Source of the DNA: Lachnospiraceae bacterium MD329
GTDB taxonomy: Bacteria; Bacillota; Clostridia; UBA1381
Direction of reading: 5' to 3'
NCBI GenBank assembly: GCA_010206265.1
Contig: VIQV01000026.1
Coordinates: 186,001-250,000 of the forward strand
Length of the DNA stretch: 64,000 nt
Below are positions 35,787 through 44,594 of the stretch, piece by piece. How positions within the stretch are numbered: the stretch's first letter is position 1; each line of letters opens with the position of its first letter. Made by a program: the position numbers and the translations under genes. Below the pieces are notes generated by a model. It did not search any database and had not been told where the DNA came from. It was given only the letters and a program-made list of their open reading frames with translations.

Positions 35787-36563
35787 ATGAAAAATTATAC
35801 AATAGACGAGTTACTTGAAATTATGCAGACACTTCGCGGTGAAAACGGCTGTCCGTGGGACAGGGCGCAGACTCACCAAAGCATTAAAAAAAGTATGATA
35901 GAGGAATGTTATGAGGCTATTGACGCTCTTGATTCGGGTGACGATCACGCTTTTGCAAATGAGCTGGGCGACGTGCTTTTACAGGTAGTATTTCATTCAC
36001 AGCTTGCAAAAGAGAGAAATGCTTTTGATTTTCAGAGTGTTGTAAATGAAATATGCACCAAACTGATAACACGTCATACTCACGTTTTCGGAGAGGATAA
36101 GGCAGTATCAGCCGAGGAGGCTCTGGGACAGTGGGAGAAGAATAAGAAAAAGGAAAAAAATCTGGATACTTATTCTGCAATGCTTTGTGATGTGCCGAAT
36201 TATCTGCCGTCGCTTATGAGAAGTGAAAAGATACAAAAGAAGGCAGGCAGTGTCGGATTTGACTGGGACAGCCTTGAAGGTGTTTATGAAAAGCTTGCTG
36301 AGGAAACGGAAGAATTGAAATCTGCCGTGAATTCGGGTGACAGTGATAAGATTGAAGAGGAGTACGGTGATTTATTGTTTACAGCCGTAAATTTGGGGCG
36401 TCATCTAAAGCTTACGCCTGAGATTTCATTGACAAAAGCTTCAGAAAAGTTTATAAAGCGTTTTGCAAGAATGGAAGAATTTGCAATTGCAGACGGACTG
36501 GATTTGGCAGAACTCAGCGCAGATGAATTAGATGCGTTATGGAAAAAATCAAAAAAAGCATAA
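35787..36563 (+). CDS. mazG: Nucleoside triphosphate pyrophosphohydrolase MazG
   Basis: 258 residues with two MazG domains: the first shows LRGENGCPWDRAQTHQSIKK, EECYEA and ELGDVLLQVVFHS; the second EKLAEETEELKSAV and EEEYGDLLFTAVNL. It removes pyrophosphate from non-canonical or excess NTPs. The B. subtilis counterpart YabN carries an extra N-terminal methylase-like domain that is absent here. It follows the yabM-like gene, as in B. subtilis. Confidence 0.94.
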   Translation: MKNYTIDELLEIMQTLRGENGCPWDRAQTHQSIKKSMIEECYEAIDALDSGDDHAFANELGDVLLQVVFHSQLAKERNAFDFQSVVNEICTKLITRHTHVFGEDKAVSAEEALGQWEKNKKKEKNLDTYSAMLCDVPNYLPSLMRSEKIQKKAGSVGFDWDSLEGVYEKLAEETEELKSAVNSGDSDKIEEEYGDLLFTAVNLGRHLKLTPEISLTKASEKFIKRFARMEEFAIADGLDLAELSADELDALWKKSKKA

Positions 36564-36610
36564 ATAAGCCGTTTTTTTAGGAAATTTTGACCTAAAATGC
36601 CAAAAAAGTA

Positions 36611-36639
36611 TTGACATATTAAAAAAAATATAATAGAAT
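36611..36639 (+). promoter_or_regulatory. HU promoter
   Basis: TTGACA (36611-36616), 17 bases, TAGAAT (36634-36639). A TATAAT at 36629 is too close to the -35 to be used with it. Confidence 0.65.
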
Positions 36640-36717
36640 TATTGGCGAACAGGTATTTTTGAAAAATAGTCTGTTAAGACAAAATAAATATCTAAGTGAT
36701 ATAGGAGGAAAAAAATT

Positions 36718-36993
36718 ATGAACAAGACAGAGTTAGTTGCAGCAGTTGCTCAGAAAGCTGAGCTATCAAAGAAAGATGCAGAGAAGGCAGTTGCAGCAGT
36801 TACAGCAGCAATTACAGACGCTCTTTGTGCAGGCGATAAAGTACAGCTTGTAGGTTTCGGTACATTTGAAGTTAGAAACAGAGATGCAAGAACAGGTAAG
36901 AACCCGCGTACAGGCGAGGCTATTAAGATTCCTGCTTCAAAGAATCCTGCATTCAAGGCTGGTAAGGCTCTTAAGGACGTTGTAAATAAGTAA
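36718..36993 (+). CDS. hup: DNA-binding protein HU
   Basis: 91 residues. [20 protein letters not shown], then [20 protein letters not shown], with the beta-arm proline, is a clear HU. Codon choice (gca, gtt, aag) suggests high expression. It has its own promoter, ribosome-binding site AGGAGG (36703-36708) and terminator. HU bends and compacts DNA. In B. subtilis this slot between yabN and yabO is empty. Confidence 0.96.
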   Translation: MNKTELVAAVAQKAELSKKDAEKAVAAVTAAITDALCAGDKVQLVGFGTFEVRNRDARTGKNPRTGEAIKIPASKNPAFKAGKALKDVVNK

Positions 36994-37005
36994 TTTGCAA
37001 TAATT

Positions 37006-37038
37006 AAACGGGTGCTGTATCTGCAGTACCCGTTTTTT
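37006..37038 (+). terminator. HU terminator
   Basis: AAACGGGTGCTG (37006-37017) pairs with CAGTACCCGTTT (37024-37035), one G-U pair, followed by more T. Confidence 0.85.
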
Positions 37039-37052
37039 CATCGGAGGATATA

Positions 37053-37292
37053 ATGAGAATTGATAAATATTTAAAGGTGGCGCGTCTTATAAAAAGACGT
37101 TCCGTAGCAAATGAGGCGTGCGATCAGGGAAGAATTACGGTGAACGGACGTATTGTTAAAGCGTCGTACGATGTTAAGGAAAATGATATAATTGAAATAA
37201 AAATGGGTGAGCGAGTAATAAAGGTACAGGTTGCGGCTATTGCAGAGCACGTCTTAAAAAATGACGCGTCAAGCTTGTATAAACAGCTTTAG
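37053..37292 (+). CDS. rqcP: RqcP/YabO S4-domain RNA-binding protein
   Basis: 79 residues, a single S4 domain (MRIDKYLKVARLIKRRSVAN, then GRITVNGRIVKASYDVKEND). B. subtilis RqcP (YabO) binds the 50S subunit with RqcH during alanine tailing of stalled chains; Hsp15 is the related proteobacterial form. The position just ahead of yabP supports the RqcP call. Ribosome-binding site CGGAGGA (37041-37047). Confidence 0.9.
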   Translation: MRIDKYLKVARLIKRRSVANEACDQGRITVNGRIVKASYDVKENDIIEIKMGERVIKVQVAAIAEHVLKNDASSLYKQL

Positions 37293-37321
37293 TAATAAAA
37301 CGCGGCGGCGGCGCATAGACT
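37293..37321 (+). promoter_or_regulatory. Candidate sigma-E (mother-cell) promoter for yabP-yabQ
   Basis: TAATAAA (37293-37299), 14 bases, CATAGACT (37314-37321). The known sigma-E consensus is about KMATATT, 14-15 bases, CATACAHT; matches are 5 of 7 and 7 of 8. yabP and yabQ are sigma-E genes in B. subtilis. A GC-rich spacer makes it stand out from the surrounding AT-rich DNA. Confidence 0.45.
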
Positions 37322-37355
37322 TAATCAGATAATGAAGATAGGGGGCGCAGTCGTT

Positions 37356-37622
37356 ATGGAAAAGGTTGTAAGCCGTGAACATTCGATGACTATGATGAAC
37401 AGGGCAAATATGTCGCTGTCAGGAGTTACTGAGGTGTCGGAATTTTCACAGAACAAGGTGGTTTTAAAAACTACGATGGGAGATTTGTGCATTAAGGGAA
37501 AAAGGCTCAGTGTAAACCAGCTTAATACCGAAAGCGGTACGCTGGACGTAAAAGGAGAGATACAGTCGATACAATATACAACAGCAGCAAAGGACGGATT
37601 TTTGACGGGATTGTTTAAGTAA
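37356..37622 (+). CDS. yabP: Sporulation protein YabP
   Basis: 88 residues from ATG 37356, preceded by ATAGGGGG (37338-37345); an upstream in-frame ATG at 37332 lacks a ribosome-binding site. The sequence SREHSMTMMNRANMSLSGVT and GDLCIKGKRLSVNQLNTESG matches the YabP/YqfC fold. It is needed for spore cortex or coat formation in B. subtilis. Stop and the next ATG are adjacent (TAAATG). Confidence 0.93.
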   Translation: MEKVVSREHSMTMMNRANMSLSGVTEVSEFSQNKVVLKTTMGDLCIKGKRLSVNQLNTESGTLDVKGEIQSIQYTTAAKDGFLTGLFK

Positions 37623-38063
37623 ATGGCGCAGGAGGTTATATTTTTTCTGGCATTGACAGCCTGCGGTGCGGCTATTGCTTTTTTGCTTGACATATTCAGA
37701 GCATTTCGGATAGCTGTAAGACCTTCTTCGGCGGCGGTTGCGGTAAGTGATGTGCTTTGTTGCGCAGGCGCAATGTTTATTGCGCTTGCGTGCGTATGGA
37801 ATCTGAACAGCGGAATTTTCAGATTTTATGAGATAGTAGGAATAATACTGGGAGCAACCTTGTATTTTTCCTCTATAAGTAAATGGATTTTACGGTTTTT
37901 TGTATTTGTGTTTAGAAAAATTTTGAAATTCATAAAAATAATTTGCAAAATACTCTTGACACCGTTATCATTTTTGTATAAAATTTTAGTAGTACCTGTA
38001 AAAAATAAAATACGAAAGGATAATGGTACTTATGGCGAACGAGTACAAGGACAGAATCACTGA
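37623..38063 (+). CDS. yabQ: Spore cortex protein YabQ
   Basis: 146 residues with about four transmembrane segments (near 3-22, 38-60, 65-85, 88-110) and a basic C-terminus. MAQEVIFFLALTACGAAIAF and the order after yabP identify it. B. subtilis YabQ is a membrane protein in the outer forespore membrane, required for the cortex. It overlaps the start of divIC. Confidence 0.88.
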   Translation: MAQEVIFFLALTACGAAIAFLLDIFRAFRIAVRPSSAAVAVSDVLCCAGAMFIALACVWNLNSGIFRFYEIVGIILGATLYFSSISKWILRFFVFVFRKILKFIKIICKILLTPLSFLYKILVVPVKNKIRKDNGTYGERVQGQNH

Positions 38064-38355
38064 ATATCTGTCAGAACATAGAAAAGGAATCAAGCTTGCA
38101 TTATTTTTTGTTCTGGTGCTTGCAATGCTTTTTAAAGGCGTAATGCAGATACCGCAGATAGTTTCCGGTAAAGCGGAAATTGCGCGTCTGCAAACTCAGA
38201 TTGAGTATGAAAAGGAACGTCAGCAGGAGATAAGCGAGCTTAAAGATAAGGTTAATACTGACGAGTACATAGAAAAAATAGCTACTGAAAAGCTTGGGCT
38301 TGTAAAGAGCAATGCGAAAATTTTTGTGGACGTGTCGGGCGAACAACAGCAATAA
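38032..38355 (+). CDS. divIC: Septum formation initiator, DivIC/FtsB-type
   Basis: 107 residues from ATG 38032 (AAAGGA at 38015-38020 is 11 bases away); an ATG at 38023 is too close to it. One transmembrane helix (about 20-42), then a leucine-zipper-like coiled coil (about 48-78) and the tail EYIEKIATEKLGLVKSNAKI. It forms a division complex with FtsL and DivIB. The position after yabQ is as in B. subtilis. Confidence 0.9.
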   Translation: MANEYKDRITEYLSEHRKGIKLALFFVLVLAMLFKGVMQIPQIVSGKAEIARLQTQIEYEKERQQEISELKDKVNTDEYIEKIATEKLGLVKSNAKIFVDVSGEQQQ

Positions 38356-38386
38356 TAAACAGTAAGAGAGGAAAAACAAAATAATT

Positions 38387-38836
38387 ATGATTTCAGTTGG
38401 TAGCATAGTAGAGGGGACAGTTGTCAGCGTAATGCCGTTCGGAGTGTTTGTGGATATAGGAAACAAACAGTCGGGACTTGTTCACATATCTGAAATATCT
38501 TCGAGATATGTGAAGGATATTAACGAATGTATAAAGAAAGGCGATACTGTAAAAGCAAAGGTTATAAAAATTGATGATGCAGGAAAAATAAGCCTTTCCA
38601 TTAGACAGGCAAACGAGGAAAAGCGTGAGTCCAGACCGAGGGCGGAAAAAAAAGAACGCGGACCTATACGTCCTGCTGAAATTGATTGGGGTATGTCAGA
38701 AAGTTCGGGTTTGTCATTTGAGGATAAGCTGTCAAGATTTAAACAGGACAGTGACGAAAAAATGCAGACACTTCGCCGTAATAACGATTCAAAGCGTTCA
38801 GGCGGATACAGCAGAAAGGGCAGCCATTCGTTTTAA
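38387..38836 (+). CDS. yabR: S1-domain RNA-binding protein YabR
   Basis: 149 residues. S1 domain in residues 1-75 (SVGSIVEGTVVSVMPFGVFV, then GLVHISEIS); the rest is charged, low complexity (ESRPRAEKKERG) and probably disordered. A general stress or translation-related protein in Firmicutes, function not settled. Synteny with divIC supports the name. Confidence 0.9.
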   Translation: MISVGSIVEGTVVSVMPFGVFVDIGNKQSGLVHISEISSRYVKDINECIKKGDTVKAKVIKIDDAGKISLSIRQANEEKRESRPRAEKKERGPIRPAEIDWGMSESSGLSFEDKLSRFKQDSDEKMQTLRRNNDSKRSGGYSRKGSHSF

Positions 38837-38898
38837 ATAGAATTTTATTGGGCGGAAAGTGATTTCCGCCTGTTTTGTGTATTATGGAGAGAAAGGAT

Positions 38899-40980
38899 AT
38901 GACATCATTAAAAGAAAACAAAAGAATATTTCCGCTTTTAGGCGCAATTATTGTGTTTGTGCTTTCTTTTACCGTGCTCTATTTCGGAGATAATACAGGA
39001 CTGAGCGATAACGGCGATTTCCGTCGTGTATTGCTGGCAAATAATATTGAATATGCAGATGATACAAATTATTATTATCTCTTTAAACAGGACTATAAAA
39101 TGGAGGTAGAGGGCGACGGCTTTTGGGACAAGCTTGCATATCTCACAGAAAATAATACTGAAGAAGAAATATATTCCTCACCGCAGTTTATAATAATAAA
39201 AGCTTCAAAAATACTCAATTTTGTTATGAATACAGTTCTTGTAAAAGATGAAACTAATTATAATATTGCATATCTGGCGTTTCTGTATATATTAATGCTT
39301 GCAGTTGCTGCTTGGGGGATATTTACGTTTTTTGCGGACGAGAGCAGAAAACTGCAGATAACAGTGTTTGTGCTGTTTATACTGATGTTTTGTGACGCAG
39401 GATATATATTGTATTTTAATTCGTTTTATGGTGAACCCCTGCAATATGTCGCACTTATGACGCTTATAGCACTTGGACTGCTTATTTATAAACGTCCCAC
39501 AATACCAAAGGTAGCGCTCTTTTTCGTATATCTGTACTTCTTTGCGGGTTCAAAGCTCGCCAATGTACCGTATTCGGTAATAATATCGCTTTTAGCATTG
39601 TCTTTTGCATTTTTGAGAAAGGATAAGCGTTACAGAGTAGGTGTTGCCCTATCGGTTGCTGTAGCGGTGATATGTACCGTTAATTTATATAGGAGTATTC
39701 CTGACTGGATGCATAACGACACGACATATCAAGCAGTATTTTTTGGGGCGGTTAAAGAAACGGAAACTCCCGAAAAAGATTTCAGGCAACTTGGAATTGA
39801 TGAAAAATATATGCCGTTGATAAATACTCACGCGTATATGGACGCTGACGAATATCCGATTGACATTACTACAGACGAATTTAAGCGCGATTTCTATGAT
39901 AAAGTTTCCAAAATGGACGTGGCGCTGTTTTATCTCAGACATCCGATAAGGTTTGCGAAGAAAGTGGCATTTTCCATTGAAAATGCGTCGTGTCTGAAAC
40001 CGCTTAACTGCGGAAACAGTGAAACGGTGTCAATGTATTATTCAAACCGCTACAGTATATGGAGCGATTTACGTGTAGCCACAAAAATTTTATATAACCC
40101 GTATATTGTGCCTATAATTGCGCTTATAATGACGGCATATGCCGTGCTTATCCATATGTATCTTGTGCGTAACAAACGCCAGACAAACGAAAAGAGAATA
40201 TACCTTATAAGCGCGCTGTACGTCCTTATGGCAGGATTGTGGATAAATATGTGTCTGCCTGTTATAGGTAACGGCGAGGCGGATATTATGAAACATATGT
40301 TCCTGTTTGCAAACTGTATGGATATACTTTTCGCCTCAATTATAATAGGAATAGTGAATATGCAGAAACGAAACCGTATAGTTACAATATCGGTTCTTGT
40401 TGTTACGGTGCTGCTATTGCAGATTGAACCTCCGAAAAAGACTGTTGAATTTGGTTCATATAACGGTAAAAAGATAAAGTGGGAGATTATGAACGAATAT
40501 GACGATGGAACTGTAGATATGGTTACAAAGAAATGTATAGACAAGCTCCCGTTTGATTATGAGAATAATATGTGGGAAACAAGCTATATTCGGAACTGGC
40601 TTAACAGTGACTTTATAAAGGAGTTTACGTTGGAGGAGCTTTCGGCTCTGCAGTCTAACAGGAATGAGGTTATGCTCACTTATAATGATAGAGGTCTGGC
40701 AGTGAGCGGTGACCATACACACTATTGGAGCGCGACTGTAGGAGAGGTCAATGACTTGTCAGAAACAGCGTATAAGTATTACGTTGATGATATAGTATAT
40801 ATACCAACTCTTGAAATGATGAAAGAGATAGACGTAAACGGTTCATACTGGATACTGTGTCCGTATGGCGGCAATGACAGAATGCAAAGGTATATGACAA
40901 ATGACGGCTTTGTACTGCATACCAATGTCGACAATGTTCAGGGAGTAAGAGCCGCGGTGCGTGTTAAATTGGGGGATTAA
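38899..40980 (+). CDS. WsfD-like membrane glycosyltransferase fused to a DUF6273 domain
   Basis: 693 residues from ATG 38899 (GGAG at 38886-38889, nine bases away); ATG 38884 has no ribosome-binding site. Residues 1-510 hold about ten to twelve transmembrane helices with a large loop after the first, GDNTGLSDNGDFRRVLL, whose acidic residues fit the GT-C-type loop of WsfD-like hexose transferases. Residues about 515-693 form a soluble domain typical of DUF6273 (GKKIKWEIMNEYDDG, WETSYIRNWLNSDFI, SYWILCPYG), common in extracellular Firmicute proteins. The combination suggests an envelope glycan-modifying enzyme with an attached recognition domain. Substrate unknown; no glycan operon is near. Confidence 0.7.
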   Translation: MTSLKENKRIFPLLGAIIVFVLSFTVLYFGDNTGLSDNGDFRRVLLANNIEYADDTNYYYLFKQDYKMEVEGDGFWDKLAYLTENNTEEEIYSSPQFIIIKASKILNFVMNTVLVKDETNYNIAYLAFLYILMLAVAAWGIFTFFADESRKLQITVFVLFILMFCDAGYILYFNSFYGEPLQYVALMTLIALGLLIYKRPTIPKVALFFVYLYFFAGSKLANVPYSVIISLLALSFAFLRKDKRYRVGVALSVAVAVICTVNLYRSIPDWMHNDTTYQAVFFGAVKETETPEKDFRQLGIDEKYMPLINTHAYMDADEYPIDITTDEFKRDFYDKVSKMDVALFYLRHPIRFAKKVAFSIENASCLKPLNCGNSETVSMYYSNRYSIWSDLRVATKILYNPYIVPIIALIMTAYAVLIHMYLVRNKRQTNEKRIYLISALYVLMAGLWINMCLPVIGNGEADIMKHMFLFANCMDILFASIIIGIVNMQKRNRIVTISVLVVTVLLLQIEPPKKTVEFGSYNGKKIKWEIMNEYDDGTVDMVTKKCIDKLPFDYENNMWETSYIRNWLNSDFIKEFTLEELSALQSNRNEVMLTYNDRGLAVSGDHTHYWSATVGEVNDLSETAYKYYVDDIVYIPTLEMMKEIDVNGSYWILCPYGGNDRMQRYMTNDGFVLHTNVDNVQGVRAAVRVKLGD

Positions 40981-40981
40981 A

Positions 40982-41998
40982 ATGGAAACACTGATATTAA
41001 CTACTGATGACAATGAAATAAATAAAGCAGGAAAAATAATAATGGACGGCGGACTTGTTGCGTTTCCGACTGAAACTGTGTACGGACTCGGAGCATCGGC
41101 ACTGTCGGCGGACGCGGCAAAAAAAATATATGCCGCAAAAGGAAGACCGTCTGATAATCCGCTGATTGTTCATATATGCAAAAAAGAGCAGATAGCTGGC
41201 GTGACAGAGGAAATTCCCGAAACCGCGCGGATAGTAATAGATAAGCTTATGCCAGGACCTGTAACAATAATATTAAAGAAAAAGGCGATTGTTCCGGACG
41301 CAGTTACAGCAGGACTTGACAGCGTTGCTGTACGCTTTCCTGCCAATAAGACTGCACAGAAGCTTATAAACGCTGCTGGAGTACCTGTTGCAGCTCCCAG
41401 CGCAAACCTGTCAGGTAAACCAAGCCCCACAAAAGCAAAGCACGTTATAGACGATATGACAGGACGTATTGACGCAATAATTAACGGCGGTGACTGCACT
41501 GTGGGCGTAGAGTCAACCATAATTGATTTTACAGGAGATGTGCCTGTTATTTTACGCCCTGGCGGAATTACGATTGACGATTTAAAAGCGATAGGTGTTG
41601 ATGCCGTTATAGATAAGAATATTTTACAGTCAGTGTCAGCTGATGAAGTGCCTAAATGTCCGGGAATGAAGTATAAACATTATGCGCCGAATGCTGAAGT
41701 GATTGTGATTGAAGGCAAAAAAGCGGCTGTACAGGAAAAAATAAAGGAACTGCTTATGAAGGAGGGTAGGATTGCAGGGGTTCTTGCGATGTATGGAGCT
41801 GAGTATGATAATGCTGTAATTCTGTCTGCAGGCAGTTCAAATAAGGAGTATGCAAAAAAACTGTTTTCCGCACTGCGTGAGTTTGATGAACTTGGTGTAG
41901 CAGTGGTTTTTGCAGAGTTTTGCGAGGAAGACGGTTACGGCTTGGCGGTAAAAAACAGGTTGTATAAGGCGGCAGGCGGTAATGTTGTACACGTGTAA
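40982..41998 (+). CDS. Threonylcarbamoyl-AMP synthase (Sua5/YwlC)
   Basis: 338 residues from ATG 40982, behind GGGGGAT (40973-40979). A YrdC domain (about 10-200; GGLVAFPTETVYGLGASAL, then KGRPSDNPLIVH, and SANLSGKPSPT) is followed by a C-terminal Sua5 domain (about 225-338). It makes threonylcarbamoyl-AMP for t6A in ANN-decoding tRNAs; TsaD at 52462 completes the reaction. Normally ywlE follows closely; here the two are 9.5 kb apart. Confidence 0.95.
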   Translation: METLILTTDDNEINKAGKIIMDGGLVAFPTETVYGLGASALSADAAKKIYAAKGRPSDNPLIVHICKKEQIAGVTEEIPETARIVIDKLMPGPVTIILKKKAIVPDAVTAGLDSVAVRFPANKTAQKLINAAGVPVAAPSANLSGKPSPTKAKHVIDDMTGRIDAIINGGDCTVGVESTIIDFTGDVPVILRPGGITIDDLKAIGVDAVIDKNILQSVSADEVPKCPGMKYKHYAPNAEVIVIEGKKAAVQEKIKELLMKEGRIAGVLAMYGAEYDNAVILSAGSSNKEYAKKLFSALREFDELGVAVVFAEFCEEDGYGLAVKNRLYKAAGGNVVHV

Positions 41999-42029
41999 CA
42001 TAAAAAATAGAATTTATGAGGTTAATGAT

Positions 42030-43502
42030 ATGAGAAAAAGAGAGAAATTTGGTTCAAGATTAGGATTTATATTGGTATCTGCAGGATGTGCTGTAGGACT
42101 GGGCAATGTGTGGAAATTTCCATATATGTGCGGAAAATACGGAGGAGCGGCATTTATACTAATATATCTGGTTTTCCTTGTAATACTTGGATTTCCAATT
42201 ATAATATGTGAGTTTTCAGTGGGACGGGGAAGTCAGAAAAGCTGTGCAGCTTCATTTAAAGAACTTGAAAACAAAGGCACTAAATGGCATTATTACAGCT
42301 ATTTTGGTATTGCAGGAAATTACCTGCTTATGATGTTTTACACGATGGTTTCCGGTTGGATGATGTACTATTGCTATCGGTGTGCGGTGGGAGAGTTTAC
42401 AAATACAGTATTGACAGCAGCTGAAGTGCAGAGCAAGTTTAATGCGATGACTGCTTCGCCTAAGGCATTGATTTTATGGACGATAATATCAATTCTGCTC
42501 GCGTTTGGAATTTGCTCAAGAGGATTAAAAAAGGGAGTAGAGAAGATTACGAAGATAATGATGATATGTTTGCTGGTGCTTATTGCTGTACTGGCAGTTC
42601 ATTCTGTTATACTTCCAAACGCGATGGAAGGAGTTAAGTTCTATTTAATGCCTGATTTTAAGTCAATAGCCGATAATGGTATAGGAAACGTTGTATTTGG
42701 TGCAATGTCACAGGCATTTTTCACATTGAGCATAGGAATTGGTTCAATGGCTATTTTTGGAAGTTATCTGGGTAAAGACCGTTCGCTTACGGGTGAGGCG
42801 CTGAGCATTGGTATACTTGATACTTTTGTTGCTCTTATGGCTGGATTGATTATAATTCCTGCTTGCTTTTCTTTTGGAATTGAGCCTGATGCAGGACCGT
42901 CCCTGATATTCATTACACTGCCAAATATCTTTAATCAGATGGCGGGCGGACGTATATGGGGAACTTTGTTCTTTTTATTCCTGTCTTTTGCCGCATTGTC
43001 AACTGTGATTGCCGTATTTGAAAATATAATATCATTTGCAATTGATTTGTGGGGTTGGAGCCGGAAGAAAGCGGTTATAGTCAATATCATAGCTATTATA
43101 ATATTGTCAATGCCGTGTATTTTCGGATTTAATCTTTTATCACAGTTTCAGCCGTTGGGTGCAGGAAGTAATATTATGGACTTAGAGGACTTTATTGTGT
43201 CCAATAATCTTTTGCCGATTGGTTCGCTTGTATATCTTTTGTTTTGCACCACAAAAAACGGATGGGGATGGGATAATTTTATTAAAGAGGCTAACAGCGG
43301 AAAGGGTATTAAGCTTTCAAGCAAAGTCAGATGGTATATGACATATGTTTTGCCCGTTATAGTAGTTGCAATTTATCTGAAAGGGTATTATGATATGTTC
43401 AGTTCTAAAGGTATAACGTATATGGTACCTTGGTTTAGCGCTGCTGTAATATTTCTTGGAATTATATTTAGTCTGGCATTTGTCAGGAACAAAAAGGAGT
43501 GA
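42030..43502 (+). CDS. Sodium-dependent NSS/SNF-family symporter
   Basis: 490 residues from ATG 42030 (GAGG at 42018). The family signature CAVGLGNVWKFPYMCGKYGG near residue 20 forms the sodium and substrate site, and about twelve transmembrane segments follow. Bacterial members such as LeuT and MhsT import amino acids with sodium. The substrate is not readable here; it is likely hydrophobic or aromatic. It starts 31 bases after sua5 and leads into the aldo/keto reductase, so may be co-transcribed with both. Confidence 0.9.
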   Translation: MRKREKFGSRLGFILVSAGCAVGLGNVWKFPYMCGKYGGAAFILIYLVFLVILGFPIIICEFSVGRGSQKSCAASFKELENKGTKWHYYSYFGIAGNYLLMMFYTMVSGWMMYYCYRCAVGEFTNTVLTAAEVQSKFNAMTASPKALILWTIISILLAFGICSRGLKKGVEKITKIMMICLLVLIAVLAVHSVILPNAMEGVKFYLMPDFKSIADNGIGNVVFGAMSQAFFTLSIGIGSMAIFGSYLGKDRSLTGEALSIGILDTFVALMAGLIIIPACFSFGIEPDAGPSLIFITLPNIFNQMAGGRIWGTLFFLFLSFAALSTVIAVFENIISFAIDLWGWSRKKAVIVNIIAIIILSMPCIFGFNLLSQFQPLGAGSNIMDLEDFIVSNNLLPIGSLVYLLFCTTKNGWGWDNFIKEANSGKGIKLSSKVRWYMTYVLPVIVVAIYLKGYYDMFSSKGITYMVPWFSAAVIFLGIIFSLAFVRNKKE

Positions 43503-43518
43503 CAGGGAGGCAGGATTT

Positions 43519-44544
43519 ATGAAAAATATAGTATTAGGTAAAACGGGCATTACAGTACCTCAGAATGCGTTTGGGGCATTGCCGATACAGAGAATAAACG
43601 AGTATGACGCAGTAAAATTACTTAGACATGCATATGAGGGCGGAATGAGGTTTTTTGATACAGCAAGAGCATATACGGACAGCGAGGTTAAGCTCGGCAA
43701 AGCCTTTGAAGATATAAGAGAAAAAATATATATAGCCTCAAAATCTATGGCAAAAACACCTGAGGAATTTTGGGAACAGCTTGATATTACTCTGAATAAT
43801 CTTAAAACCGATTATTTGGACATATATCAGTTCCATTGTGCAGATATGTGTTATGCTCCTAACGACGGAACGGGAATGTATGAGTGTATGCTGAAGGCGA
43901 AAGAACAGGGAAAAATCCGTCATATTGGAATTACTGCTCATAAAATTGGTATAGCGGAGGAAATTGCGGAGTCAGGCTTATATGAAACTTTGCAGTTTCC
44001 GTTTAGCTACCTGTCCTCAGCTCGTGAATTAAATCTTGTAGATACTTGCCGTAAAAACAATATAGGTTTTATCGCAATGAAAGGTCTTGCAGGCGGTTTG
44101 CTGACTAATTCCAAGGCTTGTATGGCATATATGCTGCAATTCGATAATGTTTTGCCTATATGGGGAATACAAAGAGAAAAAGAGCTTGAAGAATGGTTAA
44201 ACTTTATGAAGAATACTCCCGAAATGGATGAAGAAACAGCGGCGTTCATAGAAAAAGAAAGACAGGAACTTACAGGTGAGTTCTGCCGTGGCTGCGGATA
44301 TTGTATGCCGTGTCCGTCAGGAATTATGATTAACCAATGTGCAAGAATGTCCTTGATGTTAAGACGCGCGCCGTCAGCAGCGTGGCTTAGTGAATCAATG
44401 CAGGCTGAAATGATGAAAATAGAGGAGTGCTTAAACTGCGGACAATGTATAAGCAAATGTCCGTATGAATTGAACACTCCTGGACTGCTAAAGAAAAATT
44501 TAGAAGATTATAAAAATGTGCTTGAAGGAAAGGTGAAAATATAA
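43519..44544 (+). CDS. Aldo/keto reductase with ferredoxin-type C-terminus
   Basis: 341 residues from ATG 43519, behind AGGGAGG (43503-43509). The N-terminal aldo/keto reductase barrel (MKNIVLGKTGITVPQNAFGA, FFDTARAYTDSE, YIASKSMAKT, TDYLDIYQFH) is followed by a 4Fe-4S region with CRGCGYCMPCPSGI (near 258) and CLNCGQCISKCPYEL (near 305). These proteins are common in Clostridia, presumably electron-linked oxidoreductases; the substrate is unknown. Adjacent to the NSS symporter. It has no known part in sialic acid breakdown. Confidence 0.88.
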   Translation: MKNIVLGKTGITVPQNAFGALPIQRINEYDAVKLLRHAYEGGMRFFDTARAYTDSEVKLGKAFEDIREKIYIASKSMAKTPEEFWEQLDITLNNLKTDYLDIYQFHCADMCYAPNDGTGMYECMLKAKEQGKIRHIGITAHKIGIAEEIAESGLYETLQFPFSYLSSARELNLVDTCRKNNIGFIAMKGLAGGLLTNSKACMAYMLQFDNVLPIWGIQREKELEEWLNFMKNTPEMDEETAAFIEKERQELTGEFCRGCGYCMPCPSGIMINQCARMSLMLRRAPSAAWLSESMQAEMMKIEECLNCGQCISKCPYELNTPGLLKKNLEDYKNVLEGKVKI

Positions 44545-44594
44545 AATGTTCTGATACATATTCCATTTGAACATTTGTTTATCTCTATTGTATA

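Noticed and set aside
36629-36634. TATAAT as the HU -10 element
   Set aside because: It is only 12 bases from TTGACA; TAGAAT at 36634 has the proper 17-base spacing.
38023-38034. ATG 38023 as the divIC start
   Set aside because: It is 2 bases from the ribosome-binding site; ATG 38032 is better spaced.
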